In this document: positions 7,933 to 17,767 of the stretch, in pieces | Numbering within the stretch: position 1 is the stretch's first letter | How the letters are laid out: every line of letters starts with the position of its first letter | NCBI GenBank assembly: GCA_009760855.2 | Contig: WPIO01000212.1 | Span: forward strand, 40,001 to 60,000 | DNA length: 20,000 nt | Direction of reading: 5' to 3' | From: Cristatella mucedo | Lineage: Eukaryota; Bryozoa; Phylactolaemata; Cristatellidae | The notes under the pieces: generated by a model | Databases searched by the model: none | Told to the model about the DNA's origin: nothing | What the model saw: only the letters and a program-made list of their open reading frames with translations | Position numbers and translations under genes: made by a program

Positions 7933-8229
7933 GGGCACTTCCTTTCCTGCAGTCTTGCACTGCTACTTTTATGCTACGTCACTTCCTCAACTCCCTACTG
8001 GACTAAGCAATGCTTTTCCCTTTCTCTTGGTTACGAGTGGCTTCGTCTAAATACTTCTGCTACTTCACGTGCTCTCCTGACTCAGCTATGCTTCTCACTT
8101 TCTCTTTGTTTCGTAAGATGAAGTCTGTTGGTTACCGAATGCGTACCGAGAGCCGCTGAGGCTTTGAGTTCGCTCTACGAAACCCTCCTGTGTAACATCC
8201 ACATAGTCTTTGAGGCTTTTTGCAGTTAC
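7933..8229 (-). mobile_element. Interspersed repeat X, longest copy (minus strand), with internal duplication
   Basis: Read on the minus strand from 8229, GTAACTGCAAAAAGCCTCAAA through TACACAGGAGGGTTTCGTAG, CGGCTCTCGGTACGCATTCG and AACAAAGAGAAAGTGAGAAG aligns with the plus-strand copy at 17548-17757. An inner segment (about 7970-8034) is a diverged second version of 8057-8117, so this copy is longer than the other full copy. The plus-strand 84-codon frame here is not a gene. It directly follows, in the same orientation, a LINE fragment ending near 8230, as also happens at 17548. Confidence 0.8.
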
Positions 8230-9290
8230 AGACGGAGGTACAAGTAAATAGAGAAAGGAGCAAAGGAGACAAAGAGCAGACAGCTTTACTCAACAGACGA
8301 CTGGTCAATTGTACGAGACACTACACGGCACGGACTGAACACGATCGGACAAGTACGACTCGAACAACACACCACAGCATCGTCCACCAGACCGCTCTTC
8401 GTTCTCAAAACATTCAAGAATGATTTTTGTGATCAATAGTGTCACACGTAGGTGGTAGATCGAGCAGGACAATGCTAGTGGTGTCACCATTGTCATCGGA
8501 GCTCGGAATACCGTTGGTCGCACGGAAGAGGAGGAAGTTTGTCAGTTTGTAGTGATGTCACTTATATTCCTACTGAAATTTTCCTGATAACCTATGCTTG
8601 TCAATGCTCCACAAACTGCTTATCGACAATCTTTTCGAGAATCTTGGGCGCAATGTTAAAAGGAAACGTGACGATAGTTTGCGGGACCCCGGATTCTAAT
8701 CCAGGCTTTTAACTATCAGACGACCGCTGTCGGATTTGAACGACTTTGGAGCAATCTTTTATCCAGAGAAGCATTACAAAACTAAGTTTAGCAACACTAA
8801 GTTTGCAGTTCACGAGTGCAAAACGAAGCCATGCAGGCTTTTTTAAGCTTCCGGGTGTATACACAGACATAGTCTTCGAACTTGAATTGATCGGTATCAG
8901 ATTCAGACTTGATAAAGCAGCATACAAGCTAAGGCTTTACAGTGTGCATTTTTTAAGTTCTTTGATAAAAGGAAACGCTTGTTTAATGTTTCGTTTGTGG
9001 ACAAACTCAGTGGTGGCGTACCTGTACGACGGAGCAGAAACACTAAACGAGATTAAGCAATGATCCAAGCTGGTAAACCGACACACTAGTAAGGCCACTT
9101 ATCAGATCATCGTGCGAGATCACGAGATCCATAATGTGGCCACATGAATCAGCTGCATGACAAAAATCATTGGACAAAGCCCAAATTCCACAGACAGTCA
9201 AGAAATGAGGGGAACTGACTGCTGCAATGGTTGCCAACATGAATATAAAAGTGTAACAGCCTGCCATACACGAATAGTTTGCAGTAGAAA
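8230..9290 (-). mobile_element. Degenerate LINE, minus strand: endonuclease tail through RT motif A
   Basis: Read from 9290 down on the minus strand, the blocks come in LINE order with frameshifts between them. An endonuclease C-terminal part has DSCGHIMDLVISHDDLISGL (about 9158-9099; usual form THxxGHTLDLVIS). A linker follows, then a pre-RT part with TLSLLNLVL and IAPKSFKSDSGRL (about 8806-8715; usual SGVFPSxFKSA). The RT finger reads ANYRHVS, then NIAPKILEKIVDKQFVEH (about 8673-8600). RT motif A is VLLDLPPTCDTIDH (about 8474-8433; usual LLDLSAAFDTIDH, catalytic Asp kept). FESYLSDRVQSV (about 8358-8323) comes last, and the similarity ends before the YADD block where repeat X begins. Stops and frameshifts show it is long dead. 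Confidence 0.8.
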
Positions 9291-9379
9291 AACTGCCTAT
9301 ACAAAGCACCTACTTTCATCACGAGTCAATGCAGCAGAGCAATGAAGACTTCAAAGTCCATCTACTCAATTTACTTATC

Positions 9380-10018
9380 TTTTGGCTTATCTTTATTGTT
9401 ATTGGCACTTTACCTTTATTGTTTGATGCTATTGACCACCAAGCCCTACTCGAGCGCCTCAGATCTTATAGGAATCGCTAGCATTACACTGCGACTGTTT
9501 TTAACAATAATCCTACTAATAATATGCTTGCATAGCATCCTTAGTGAACCAAATTCCTTTATAGGCATTTACAGATGTTGTAAAGGAAGCATGATCAAAT
9601 GAATAGTGGCAATAGGTACAATCTCAATAAGCATAATATGGTTAGAAGTTTTACTCTACAGCATTGACGTCAATGGGCAGCAATCATCCGATGAGCCTCT
9701 AAGAAACAGGTGGGGTAACCCATCTCTTCGTGATGTGTCTACTTATTTCCACAACGGATGCTCTACCTCTTGCAGATTTAATCGCCAAGCACAATGTGGC
9801 TTTCACCTACTTGCAGATGAAAACAACTGTAGTCATGATTTGATCCCTCTCAGCCTTCTAACGCGTGTCAAGCTCTCTCGGCCCCTTCGTTGATCCATAG
9901 CTGACATCCAAACTTGGATGGCAGCAAACTGTCTTACGTGAACGGCGATACAACCAACTTGATAGCTATTGGCCAACCTAGTGGACTCAGAAGTGGAAAG
10001 CTTTATGTTCAATTCGGT
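9380..10018 (+). mobile_element. LINE-A copy 1, left part: RT motif A to post-motif C, degenerate
   Basis: Starts within the RT domain. FDAIDHQALLERLRSYRNR is at 9422-9478 (motif A region; the usual upstream LLDLSAA is altered to IVIGTLPL). VNGQQSS is at about 9669-9689 (after the SYLSGRTQxV position). FHLLADEN is at 9801-9824, the motif C block where YADD has become LADE, so one catalytic Asp is lost. DIQTWMAAN is at 9903-9929. Then, in another frame, VNGDTTNLIAIGQPSGLRSG and KLYVQFG reach the SINE-1 insertion at 10019. The sequence between the blocks carries frameshifts and stops. The continuation lies beyond the SINE at 10195. Group assignment (L2/CR1/Rex-like) rests on block order and motif wording. 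Confidence 0.85.
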
Positions 10019-10194
10019 GAGCCGTGATGGCACACTAGGTAAGGCGGTTGCTTTCACGACCTCGGTCCCGAGGTCGTGGGTTCGATTCCTGTGGTGGGCG
10101 ATCCTTTATCGCCACTGCAAGCGGTGGTGATAGCCGTAAAGGCTCTTCTGTCGCTATACAAAAAGAGGCTGTTTAATCAGCTAGGATTTTTTTT
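10019..10194 (+). mobile_element. SINE-1, copy 1 (tRNA-derived), inserted in LINE-A
   Basis: Begins AGCCGTGATGGC. A-box-like TGGCACACTAGGT is at 10028-10040, and a near-consensus B box, GGTTCGATTCC, is at 10079-10089, as in RNA polymerase III promoters of tRNA-derived SINEs. Between the boxes is a 24-nt palindrome with 11-bp arms (10055-10078). Downstream comes a body with hairpins (10107-10132) and CGCTATACAAAA at 10152-10163, ending in a T-rich tail. It interrupts the LINE frame. Possible imperfect target-site duplication: TTCAATTCGG (10008-10017) and TTCAAAATCGG (10193-10203). It matches the minus-strand copy at 14512-14701 closely over its whole length. Confidence 0.88.
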
Positions 10195-10982
10195 CAAAAT
10201 CGGCTCTGCCAGAATCACTCCTGTAACATATGCTCGAAATCTAGATGTCTTGTTCCAAAGTGACCTTTCACTTAGACGGCCACACCAGCTCCACAATCAA
10301 GTCTGCCTACGTTCAGCTGCCTAACAAGGCAAAAATTTGGGCCTGCTTAAACAGGGATACCACATTTAAGTTGGTCCATGCATTTCTAACATTCAATCTC
10401 GACTTCTGTGATTCACTACTTGCAGGTCTCCCACCCTGTACAATAAGGCGCTTGTAGTTGTTTCAAAACTCGGCAGCCAAGCTTGTACGCCGTGAACGTT
10501 GCAGTTACCACATCGCCCCACTTCTCACCGACCTGTGCTGGCTTCCCATCAAGCTGAGCGTCGATTTCTACGCGATCATGTGACTCACTTTCAGGTCTCT
10601 TTATGCTCTTGCTGCAGCCTACGGCTATGTGAACTAATCCCCAATCAGACCAGGCGTCACACCACTCGGTCTTCTGACTCAAATCGGCTAGTTGTGCCTC
10701 AAGCCAACCTCAAATCCTTTGGAGACCGTTCCTTCAGTTCTCGTGCTCCCAAAACTTGGAACTCACTTACAACTGACGTCACGACAGGGCGACATTTAAA
10801 AAGAAGCTAAAACGGACCTGTTCCTCCTCCTCGCATCGGCTGAGTCCTTGTAATTTTTTCTTCGTGTTCTTATGCGTGCTGATACCGTGCATGTTGCCAC
10901 TGACCGTTTGTACATGCTTCTTCTCTAGCCTATATAAAGTGCTTCGAAAGAGATTATGCTCTCCGAGGATGCAATGCAAATG

Positions 10983-11013
<31 letters not shown>
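10195..11013 (+). mobile_element. LINE-A copy 1, right part: RT tail, ORF end, 3' UTR and ATT tail
   Basis: After the SINE the LINE resumes with YARNLDVLFQSDLSL (from 10229), then DGHTSSTIKSAYVQLPNKAK in another frame, FKLVHAFLTFNLDFCDSLLA (about 10360-10420), the equivalent of LVHAFVTSRLDYCNSLL, and LCWLPIKLSVDFYA near 10537. ANLKSFGDRSFSSRAPKTWN (about 10707-10766) matches the usual RAFSxxxPxxWNSLP, and ATFKKKLKR follows (about 10791-10817). The 3' UTR has TGCGTGCTGATACCGTGCAT and GAGATTATGCTCTCCGAGG and ends in (ATT)10 at 10984-11013. The same 3' UTR is seen at 14230-14430 and 17880-17970. Several stops and frameshifts interrupt the protein. Confidence 0.88.
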
Positions 11014-12640
11014 TGAGCTCACCCCTGTCACTAGTTGATTTGTTGCCTACCGGCTAGCCATCTAGCTTCGTTTATTGACCAAAGTCGAAACTGTCTATAT
11101 TCATTCTATCTGAATCTAAATATCTATCCATGACCTCTCTAGCTTCACGAAAACTTGCCAAACTCGACCAGCTGTTTGCCAGTATAACACCATTTGATGC
11201 GTGTAAGTACAATTTGTTCGAACTTATACTTATATGAAGGCTTTGCAAATTTTTCATCGGTTACTAAGCAAAACGATATCTGGCACACCAAAAAAAATTC
11301 CTTAGAGTGCATTTTTACTGTTCACTGCTGCAGGTTTCCTTTGTACTGAGGAGGTTGCCGAGTACAGAGAACGGCAAACGCTGAGCAAGCCGTGCTTCGG
11401 GTATCCTGCGACGGTTATCTGCTGTCACCCTTTGAAGGAAGCAAGGTCTCCCCGAGGTCGCCTAGCGAGCCCCACCAGCCCCGGAGATCCTGCGGTTTCA
11501 GCCCGTTGATATTTTTTTTTTGGTCGTCTATGTATCTCAATCGCTAACCGGGTTCACACGACTGGCTTGCTGCTGCTGCCGCAGCCGCAGCCGCTGCACT
11601 TGTCTAGCTCTTTTTGGCCTCTTCGATGATTCGCTGGGAAAGCGGATGCCGGTGTATGCTGCGCATGCGCCCGAGTACCACACAGAGTGCCTCCAGGACG
11701 TGCAGCCAACGCTCTCTGTGCACTCGCTGCTAATATTTACAAATCAAGCAATGCACCGAGTGTAATAAATAAACAAATCAAGAAATGCACTGAGGTAGCT
11801 CAATACGTGACTGCTTGGGTGTCGTAAGCCCTTGAAACAGGCAGCACTGGCGTGCCATAGATATGAAACATTGAGCTTTATCTACACCTTACTTATCCTG
11901 GGCAGTTCCACTGGGTGCAGCCCGGACTCACAGTACTCAGCCATACCTCTTCAATGTGGACGCTTCGTTAAAAAAAAAATTTGCTTAATGGGCAGCTTGT
12001 GGTTCATCACTCACCGAACCCGGCACACTGAATATTGCTGATTCGGGCCACGAATGGCCGTCTGCAGCATAGGAATTGGCAGCCACTGGCCCCTTAGTTT
12101 GCGCCCACCCCACCCAATACAACAATGAGTCAGCAGCTTTCAGGTATCTCTAACGTATCTTCCCACAGCTGTCGCTAGGATAAGCTTGACTTTGAAAGTC
12201 ATTGTCAAGGACAGCATAACGAAAACAGGAACTACGATTGGGCCTTTATTGCATAACGAAAACAGGAACTATGATTGGGGCTTTGTGGAAAAGTGACTTG
12301 CAGTATTGTCACAACTCAAGAACGACTACTTGTTTCTGAACCCCTTTGACTGTCATTTTTGCATGACTTATGAGTAAATTCATGTTAATTTTGATTCATT
12401 TGCCGTTCTTTCCTACTACATGCGAATTGCAAGACGCGACTTTGTCAGTTTTCTTACTGGTGCCATGTTAATTCCAAGTTAATCACGGACCTGGCCGTTA
12501 AAGCAAAGTTTGTAGGGAAGAGTGGCCATTTTCTATACTTCTGAAGCATGAGCCATCAGGAAGTAATACAGAGGGACAACAATTCAATTGTGCTGCACTA
12601 ATTTTATTAATGCGACTGGCGCATGCACATTACACGTTAG
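11014..12640. other. No recognisable gene; one small tandem duplication inside
   Basis: Single-copy-looking sequence. At 11081-11236 a plus frame is open (with SLASRKLAKLDQLFAS), and the opposite strand is open too (SFREAREVMDRYLDSD). Either could be a fossil of the LINE linker or a chance frame; I cannot decide. A T9 run occurs near 11512 and A9 near 11971. AATAAA occurs near 11764, but no gene is attached to it. No LINE 5' part or tRNA-like sequence could be seen. Confidence 0.4.
12214..12287 (+). repeat. Two tandem 37-bp units
   Basis: GCATAACGAAAACAGGAACT followed by AYGATTGGGSCTTT occurs at 12214-12250 and again at 12251-12287 with two or three differences near the ends. A simple recent tandem duplication. 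Confidence 0.88.
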
Positions 12641-12645
12641 TCATG

Positions 12646-12764
<119 letters not shown>

Positions 12765-12941
12765 CTGCTTATATACGCGTACAGGTGCATGAAGGTATTT
12801 CTGCATACATGTAAATAAGGAAAATGATTCCTGGTGCTGTTAGTCGTTCTTGAATCTTACGTCAGTGAGGTTTTGTGACTAGAAGTGAGTACTTACTTAT
12901 TTGTAAATACACATGCTTTAGCTTGCCTACATGCATCTGAG

Positions 12942-12945
<4 letters not shown>

Positions 12946-12978
<33 letters not shown>
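12946..12978. repeat. (CA)n microsatellite
   Basis: About 16 perfect CA units followed by TGTGCACGTAAAAACATGTG, itself a small near-palindrome. Confidence 0.96.
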
Positions 12979-12981
<3 letters not shown>

Positions 12982-13490
12982 GCACGTAAAAACATGTGCA
13001 CATAGACAACCATGCATGGGCCCCGGGTATCCAAACTGGTAAGGATTGTGCCCAATGAGATGTAAAAACATAAATTTAGTGCATTATGTGCTTGAAAATG
13101 GAGTCAAAGGCACAGCCTTGCATTCTTTTACAGCCCTGTTAAGTTTGCCGCTACCTCATTCGTGCACACTCGTGGCAACAGAAAGCAGGATCATTGTACC
13201 GGATCTTTGGAGCTGCCAAACGGCCATAAGGTCAAGGGGTGTTGGTGGCAAAAGTAGCAAGCAGCTCTGAGGATGAGCAGCGTAAAAATGGCTGCTCTTG
13301 ACATAGGACAAGCCCAGTTAGTCGAACTTATCTTTAAGTCGAGCAGTCGAACAGGTCTGGCCGAGCATACGTAGCCAGACAAGGCTGGGGCAGCGTGACC
13401 GGGAGAGAGCATGGATTGCCAAGTGATTGGCAAACACTCGGTAGCTGCTCTGAATTCCTAGCTAGGGGTCGGTCGTTGGCATTCCTCAAG
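12979..13490. other. No recognisable feature
   Basis: Mixed sequence with short open frames on both strands and no recognisable motif, tRNA-like box or repeat family member. Confidence 0.4.
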
Positions 13491-13946
<456 letters not shown>

Positions 13947-14049
13947 ACGGCGACATCTTTCTGGCTGGACGGAGGAGGCTGGAGGAAGCCTGGCAAGCTT
14001 CGAGTGTTCGAGGTGGTGTTGCCACATGGGCATCATCAAATCGTCACAC

Positions 14050-14430
14050 ATAAATGTGAACCGGCTCGTCTGACTCCAAGCGTTCAGCTGTGCCTTGAAC
14101 TAACCTCAAATCTTTTGGAAGCTGTTCCTTTAGTTCGTATGTTCCTAGAGCAGGGAACTCCCTTCCTACTGACGTCACAACATCCCCCTCCGACTAACGA
14201 TATTTGAAAAGAAACTAGAAACTCACCTGTTCTTCACAGTATTTGCTGGGTAGGTCATGGTGTAATTGTCCTTTGTGAGCATATGTATGCCTGCTTTTTG
14301 TATGCATGCTGATGCTGTGCATGTTATCCCAAAACAATTCACACCATTCCTTTGTGACATATGTATAGTGCCTAGACAGTGATTAAGTTCTCTGAGGGTG
14401 CTATACAAATGTATTATTATTATTATTATA
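14050..14430 (+). mobile_element. LINE-A copy 2: 5'-truncated 3' end
   Basis: CTAACCTCAAATCTTTTGGA (about 14100) and GGGAACTCCCTTCCTACTGA with CGTCACAACA match the end of the ORF in copy 1 (10707-10790). TTTGAAAAGAAACTAGAAAC is the ATFKKKLK equivalent. A 3' UTR follows with ATGCATGCTGATGCTGTGCA, GATTAAGTTCTCTGAGGGTG and CTATACAAATG, ending in (ATT)4 at about 14413-14429. A 5' truncation is typical of LINE insertion. No coding capacity remains. Confidence 0.88.
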
Positions 14431-14511
14431 AGCAGTAAGGTCAGACAAGCCAATGGATACCGCACAGTATGAGAAAGGAGAGCTCTCGCGATCTTATCTC
14501 TCGTCTGATCT

Positions 14512-14701
14512 GATAAATAAATAAATAAATACCAGCTGATTTAACAGCTTCGTTTTGTATAGCGACAGAATAGCCTTTACGGCTATCACTACCGCTTGCA
14601 GTGGCGATAAAGGATCGCCCACCACAGTATTCGAACCCACGACCTCGGGGCCGAGGTCGTGAAAAGCAACCACCTTACCTAGTGAGCCATCACGGCTGAT
14701 C
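14512..14701 (-). mobile_element. SINE-1, copy 2 (minus strand) with (TTTA)n tail
   Basis: Reverse complement of SINE-1. The minus strand reads AGCCGTGATGGCTCACTAGG (A box), an 11-bp-arm palindrome (14638-14661), B box GGTTCGAATAC (14637-14627), the hairpin body (14584-14609) and CGCTATACAAAA (14564-14553), and ends in TATTTATTTATTTATTTAT (14531-14512). Over the body it is almost identical to copy 1. CTGATC at 14505-14510 and 14696-14701 may be a short target-site duplication. The tail differs from the T run of copy 1. Confidence 0.88.
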
Positions 14702-15844
14702 CAGGGAACGTTCTGGCAATGCCAGCACCCTTCGAACCTCTAGGACCTACTGGCTACTAACTTTGCAGCAGTTCGGTGGAAATCGTCACGAGCAGGAACC
14801 TGAGTGAGATCTGCTGATAGAGCTAGCCAAGCTACTGACAAGCATAGCCATGCTGTGTGCCTGCTAAGTAGCCTGATGAAGTCTGCTTCCTGTATCACAT
14901 GTCAACAGTGACCAACCCGTGAGTAAATAGCCATCGTTATTTCTCTACTTATCGAGGGAGTCAAGTAGTAATCGCCTTGGGGAGTAGTGTGAATTTGTTT
15001 ACAGTGCTAGCCGTTATGCCTGGATTCGTGCAGTTCCCAAAAGGACACTGCCCCCCCCCCCCACCGACCGACCGACTGACAGACGTTGCATTCTTGCATT
15101 TCGATGTTTTCATTCACCTTTTGCTACAAAAAAAGGCTAATGTACCGATCCTGAAAATACAGTGGGCACTTCAGCGATGCCTTCGGTGAGCACACGGAGG
15201 AATAATCATTGGAAGCAGCAAACGGGGTGAGGGAACAGGAAGGGAGGAGGAGACAGGGAGGAGGCAGGCCATCCATTGCTGGGAGGCCACTCGGCTGGAC
15301 CGAGTCACAAAGAGACAGAGGCTCCCCAACCCCCGACACCCTGACACCCCGCAAGACTTCGAGGACATGCAGACCAGCCTCAGGGTTGTCATAGGTTGGC
15401 CTGTAGGGTCGTGAACAGTGAAGGCATCAGAGATGCAGAGCCGGGCACACTAAGTCCGGTGTAGACTGTCACCGTACCGATGTGGGTTGATCCAAGGTGC
15501 ATGCTAAGCCATGCAGGTGGCCGAGTCCATAGTGTGACCACTGCCCCCTTCTCCTCTCCCCCCCCCCTGAGCTAGGCTCCCAAGTCTAAGCACATGGGTC
15601 GCTGACCAGAACCTCCATGGTATCACTAGTTTTTGTATGCCTGCACAGGAGTTGCCAGTATGGGTTTTGTTGATGCCAGCCCGGTGTAGCCAATATGCCT
15701 GCACACATCAAGCATACCGACTACCACACTGCCACAATCACGCCAGACTAAGTTCAGACAGCCATCACTCCGGAATGCCTGCCTGAGAGATTTAGTGGCT
15801 GCCATCCTAGCCAAGCTAGGCTTCTCATCGCAAACACTTTTGGC
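14702..15844. other. No recognisable gene; several C-rich runs
   Basis: Contains C runs at 15051-15062 and about 15558-15567 and a purine-rich patch at about 15230-15275 (AGGAAGGGAGGAGGAGACAG). Short open frames on both strands show no motif. ACCGACCGACCGACTGAC at 15063-15080 is a short GACC array. Confidence 0.4.
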
Positions 15845-15990
15845 CCATGGTGGCCAGGAGGTAAGGTGTACTCTCTTCAAGGCCGAGGTTTTAGGTTCAA
15901 ATCCTCCAGTGGGCTATCCTGTATTGCCATCTGACAGTGGTGGCAATAGCAGTTAAGTCACTTCATCTGCTATATCATTCTTGCCTCACG
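15845..15990 (+). mobile_element. SINE-1, copy 3, strongly diverged
   Basis: TGGCCAGGAGGTAAGG (15851-15866) aligns with the A-box region, and GGTTCAAATCC (15894-15904) is a good B box. The body GGGCTATCCTGTATTGCC then TGGTGGCAATAGC follows the order of GGGCGATCCTTTATCGCC and TGGTGATAGC in copy 1, and TCATCTGCTATATCA matches TTCTGTCGCTATACAA. The inter-box palindrome is largely lost. Identity is clearly lower than between copies 1 and 2, so this is an older insertion. Confidence 0.75.
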
Positions 15991-16129
15991 ACACCAAGTG
16001 CTATAAGCGTTTCTTGTCCCTTGCAGAATTATCTTCCAAAAACCGAAGTTATTTCTAACATCTTATGTGGAAACCGATCATGTTTAAACCTATTTAAAGC
16101 TTATCTGTTTGTTGCTTGACCGTAGTGCT

Positions 16130-17547
16130 TAAGAAATGACGTGCCTATTGACATCTAACCACTTATCGCTTCAGGCTGGGTCTGCCACGGTGGCCTTAGA
16201 TACTCCTGCGCCTAGTTACCTGCATATTAGTTATGATCGTGCTAACCTTTTATCGCTTCATTGTCGTAGATCAAATGCATTTCCATACGTTATTGCTGGT
16301 GCTAAGATCCGTGAATTATGCATTAACAAAAGAAAAGCGCCCGAGAGCCGACACAGGGCCTGGGCAAGAGCTACAGATTGAGTACCGGTTCGTTTGGTAT
16401 TCCTGGCCTTGTCTCGAATCGCTCAGCGCATTCTCCCTCAAGCGTTGCTATGAATCTCTCTAACTTAGTGGTCGTAAAGCCTATTAATAAGCGACCTTAT
16501 TTCTGAAAAACGCCTCAATCTGCTCGCCTTGACTGAAACTTGGCAAAAATTGGTAAACTGCCCGACAATTAAATGCGTGACCCCGACTGGCATCTCCTTC
16601 TTTCACACCCCTGGATCAATCAAAACTGGAGATGGAGTCGCTGTTATCTCACGCTCTAATTTAAATTTCAAGCCATTTGCAGTACCCTCGAAGCAGTCTT
16701 TTGTATCTATTGTCTTGATTTCACACGACAACAAGCTACCGATGGTGGCATTAGTCTATCGCCCATCAGGTACCAAGCCCTCCTTTATCTAGATTTCTCC
16801 GATCTCATTTCGATTCTGTGTGCGAAATCGATCTTTCTACATTTTGGATGATTTCAACGTTTATTTTTGAAAACTTATCCAACACCATGAGCACCGAATT
16901 TCGCACACTCACTGACTCATTGTCTCTTGTGGCTCATGTGCATGGCCCAACTCACATCAAGAGTCATACACTTGACCAAATTTTCTCATAAAACTGCATT
17001 TCATCATTACCAATTATTACCAAATCCTGCTTATCTGACCACATGCAGATCTCGTGCAGTATACAATGTGTGCCCTGCTCCTCATCTAAAATCACCTGTG
17101 AATCGTGAACCTTAAGACTCTTGACATCAATGCTGTTCGTGCGAGGATATCTGCTTTGCCTCTTAAGCTCAATCCTCCTTCCCACCTGTCATCATTGGTA
17201 GATTGCTACAAAACAACACTTGATGAAATGCTCGATGAGTTTGCGTTTCTGACTAAGCGCATTGTGCACCATCGCCCAGACAGCCTTTTGTTGATCGCAG
17301 ACATTAAACTAGCTAGGTCTACTAAGCACAATTCAAACCTTGCTAGTAAGTTCCAGTCTGGTTTTAGAGCTAATTTAGGTGTCATGTTCCAAAGTGACCC
17401 TCTCATTAGACGACCACATCAGCTCAACAGTCAAGTCGGCCTACTTTCAGCTACATAACATTGCTAAAATTTGGTTTGTTTAAACCGAGATATCAGATCT
17501 AAATTGGTCCACCATGCATTTGTGACATCCGCTCTCGACTTCTGTCT
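16130..17547 (+). mobile_element. LINE-A copy 3, left part: N-terminal region, endonuclease, linker, then RT tail after an internal deletion
   Basis: SYDRANLLSLHCRRSN (about 16222-16275) fits the start of L2-type ORF2. The endonuclease begins SDLISEKRLNLLALTETW (from about 16490), then ISFFHTPGSIKTGDGVAVIS, VALVYRPSGTKPSF, LDDFNVYF (the usual GDFN, with Gly to Asp), FRTLTDSLSLVAHVHGPTHI with KSHTLDQIFS, and LSDHMQI, which keeps the catalytic SDH. The linker reads ISALPLKLNPPSHLSSLVDC and TLDEMLDEFAFLTKRIVHHR (17105-17290). At about 17335-17375 it jumps directly to NLGVMFQSDPLIRRPHQLN, a block that follows YADD, so the whole catalytic RT is missing. Then comes a frameshifted LVHHAFVTSALDFC. 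There are many frameshifts and stops. Confidence 0.85.
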
Positions 17548-17757
17548 GTAACTCCACAAAGTCATAAAGACCATGTGGGTGTTATGCAGGAGAGTTTTGT
17601 ATAGCGCACTCACAGCCTAGGCGGCTTTCGGTACGCATTCGGTAGCCAACAGACTTTGTCTCACGCAACAAAGAGAAAGTGGGAAGCATAGCAGAGTCGG
17701 GAGAGCAGTTGAGGTAGTGAGTAGCATAGAAGTAGCAGCTCAGGACCGCTGAAAAGG
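17548..17757 (+). mobile_element. Interspersed repeat X, plus-strand copy within LINE-A copy 3
   Basis: Starts GTAACTCCACAAAGTCATAA, continues GCAGGAGAGTTTTGTATAGC, CGGCTTTCGGTACGCATTCG and AACAAAGAGAAAGTGGGAAG, and ends near AGGACCGCTGAAAAGGATGA. The left 90 bp match 5618-5706, and the full length matches the reverse complement of 7933-8229. LINE sequence lies on both sides, but about 60 codons of LINE protein between the borders are missing, so it replaced or came with a deletion. No open frame. Confidence 0.82.
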
Positions 17758-17767
17758 ATGAGCCATA

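Noticed and set aside
7867-8121. 84-codon plus frame with hydrophobic Leu/Ser stretches
   Set aside because: It lies entirely in the minus-strand copy of repeat X, including its internal duplication. The equivalent sequence elsewhere is not open.
10019-10090. A functional tRNA gene
   Set aside because: The A- and B-box-like sequences are present, but no proper acceptor stem or anticodon loop could be drawn, and the element continues into a repeated body with a tail. It is a SINE.
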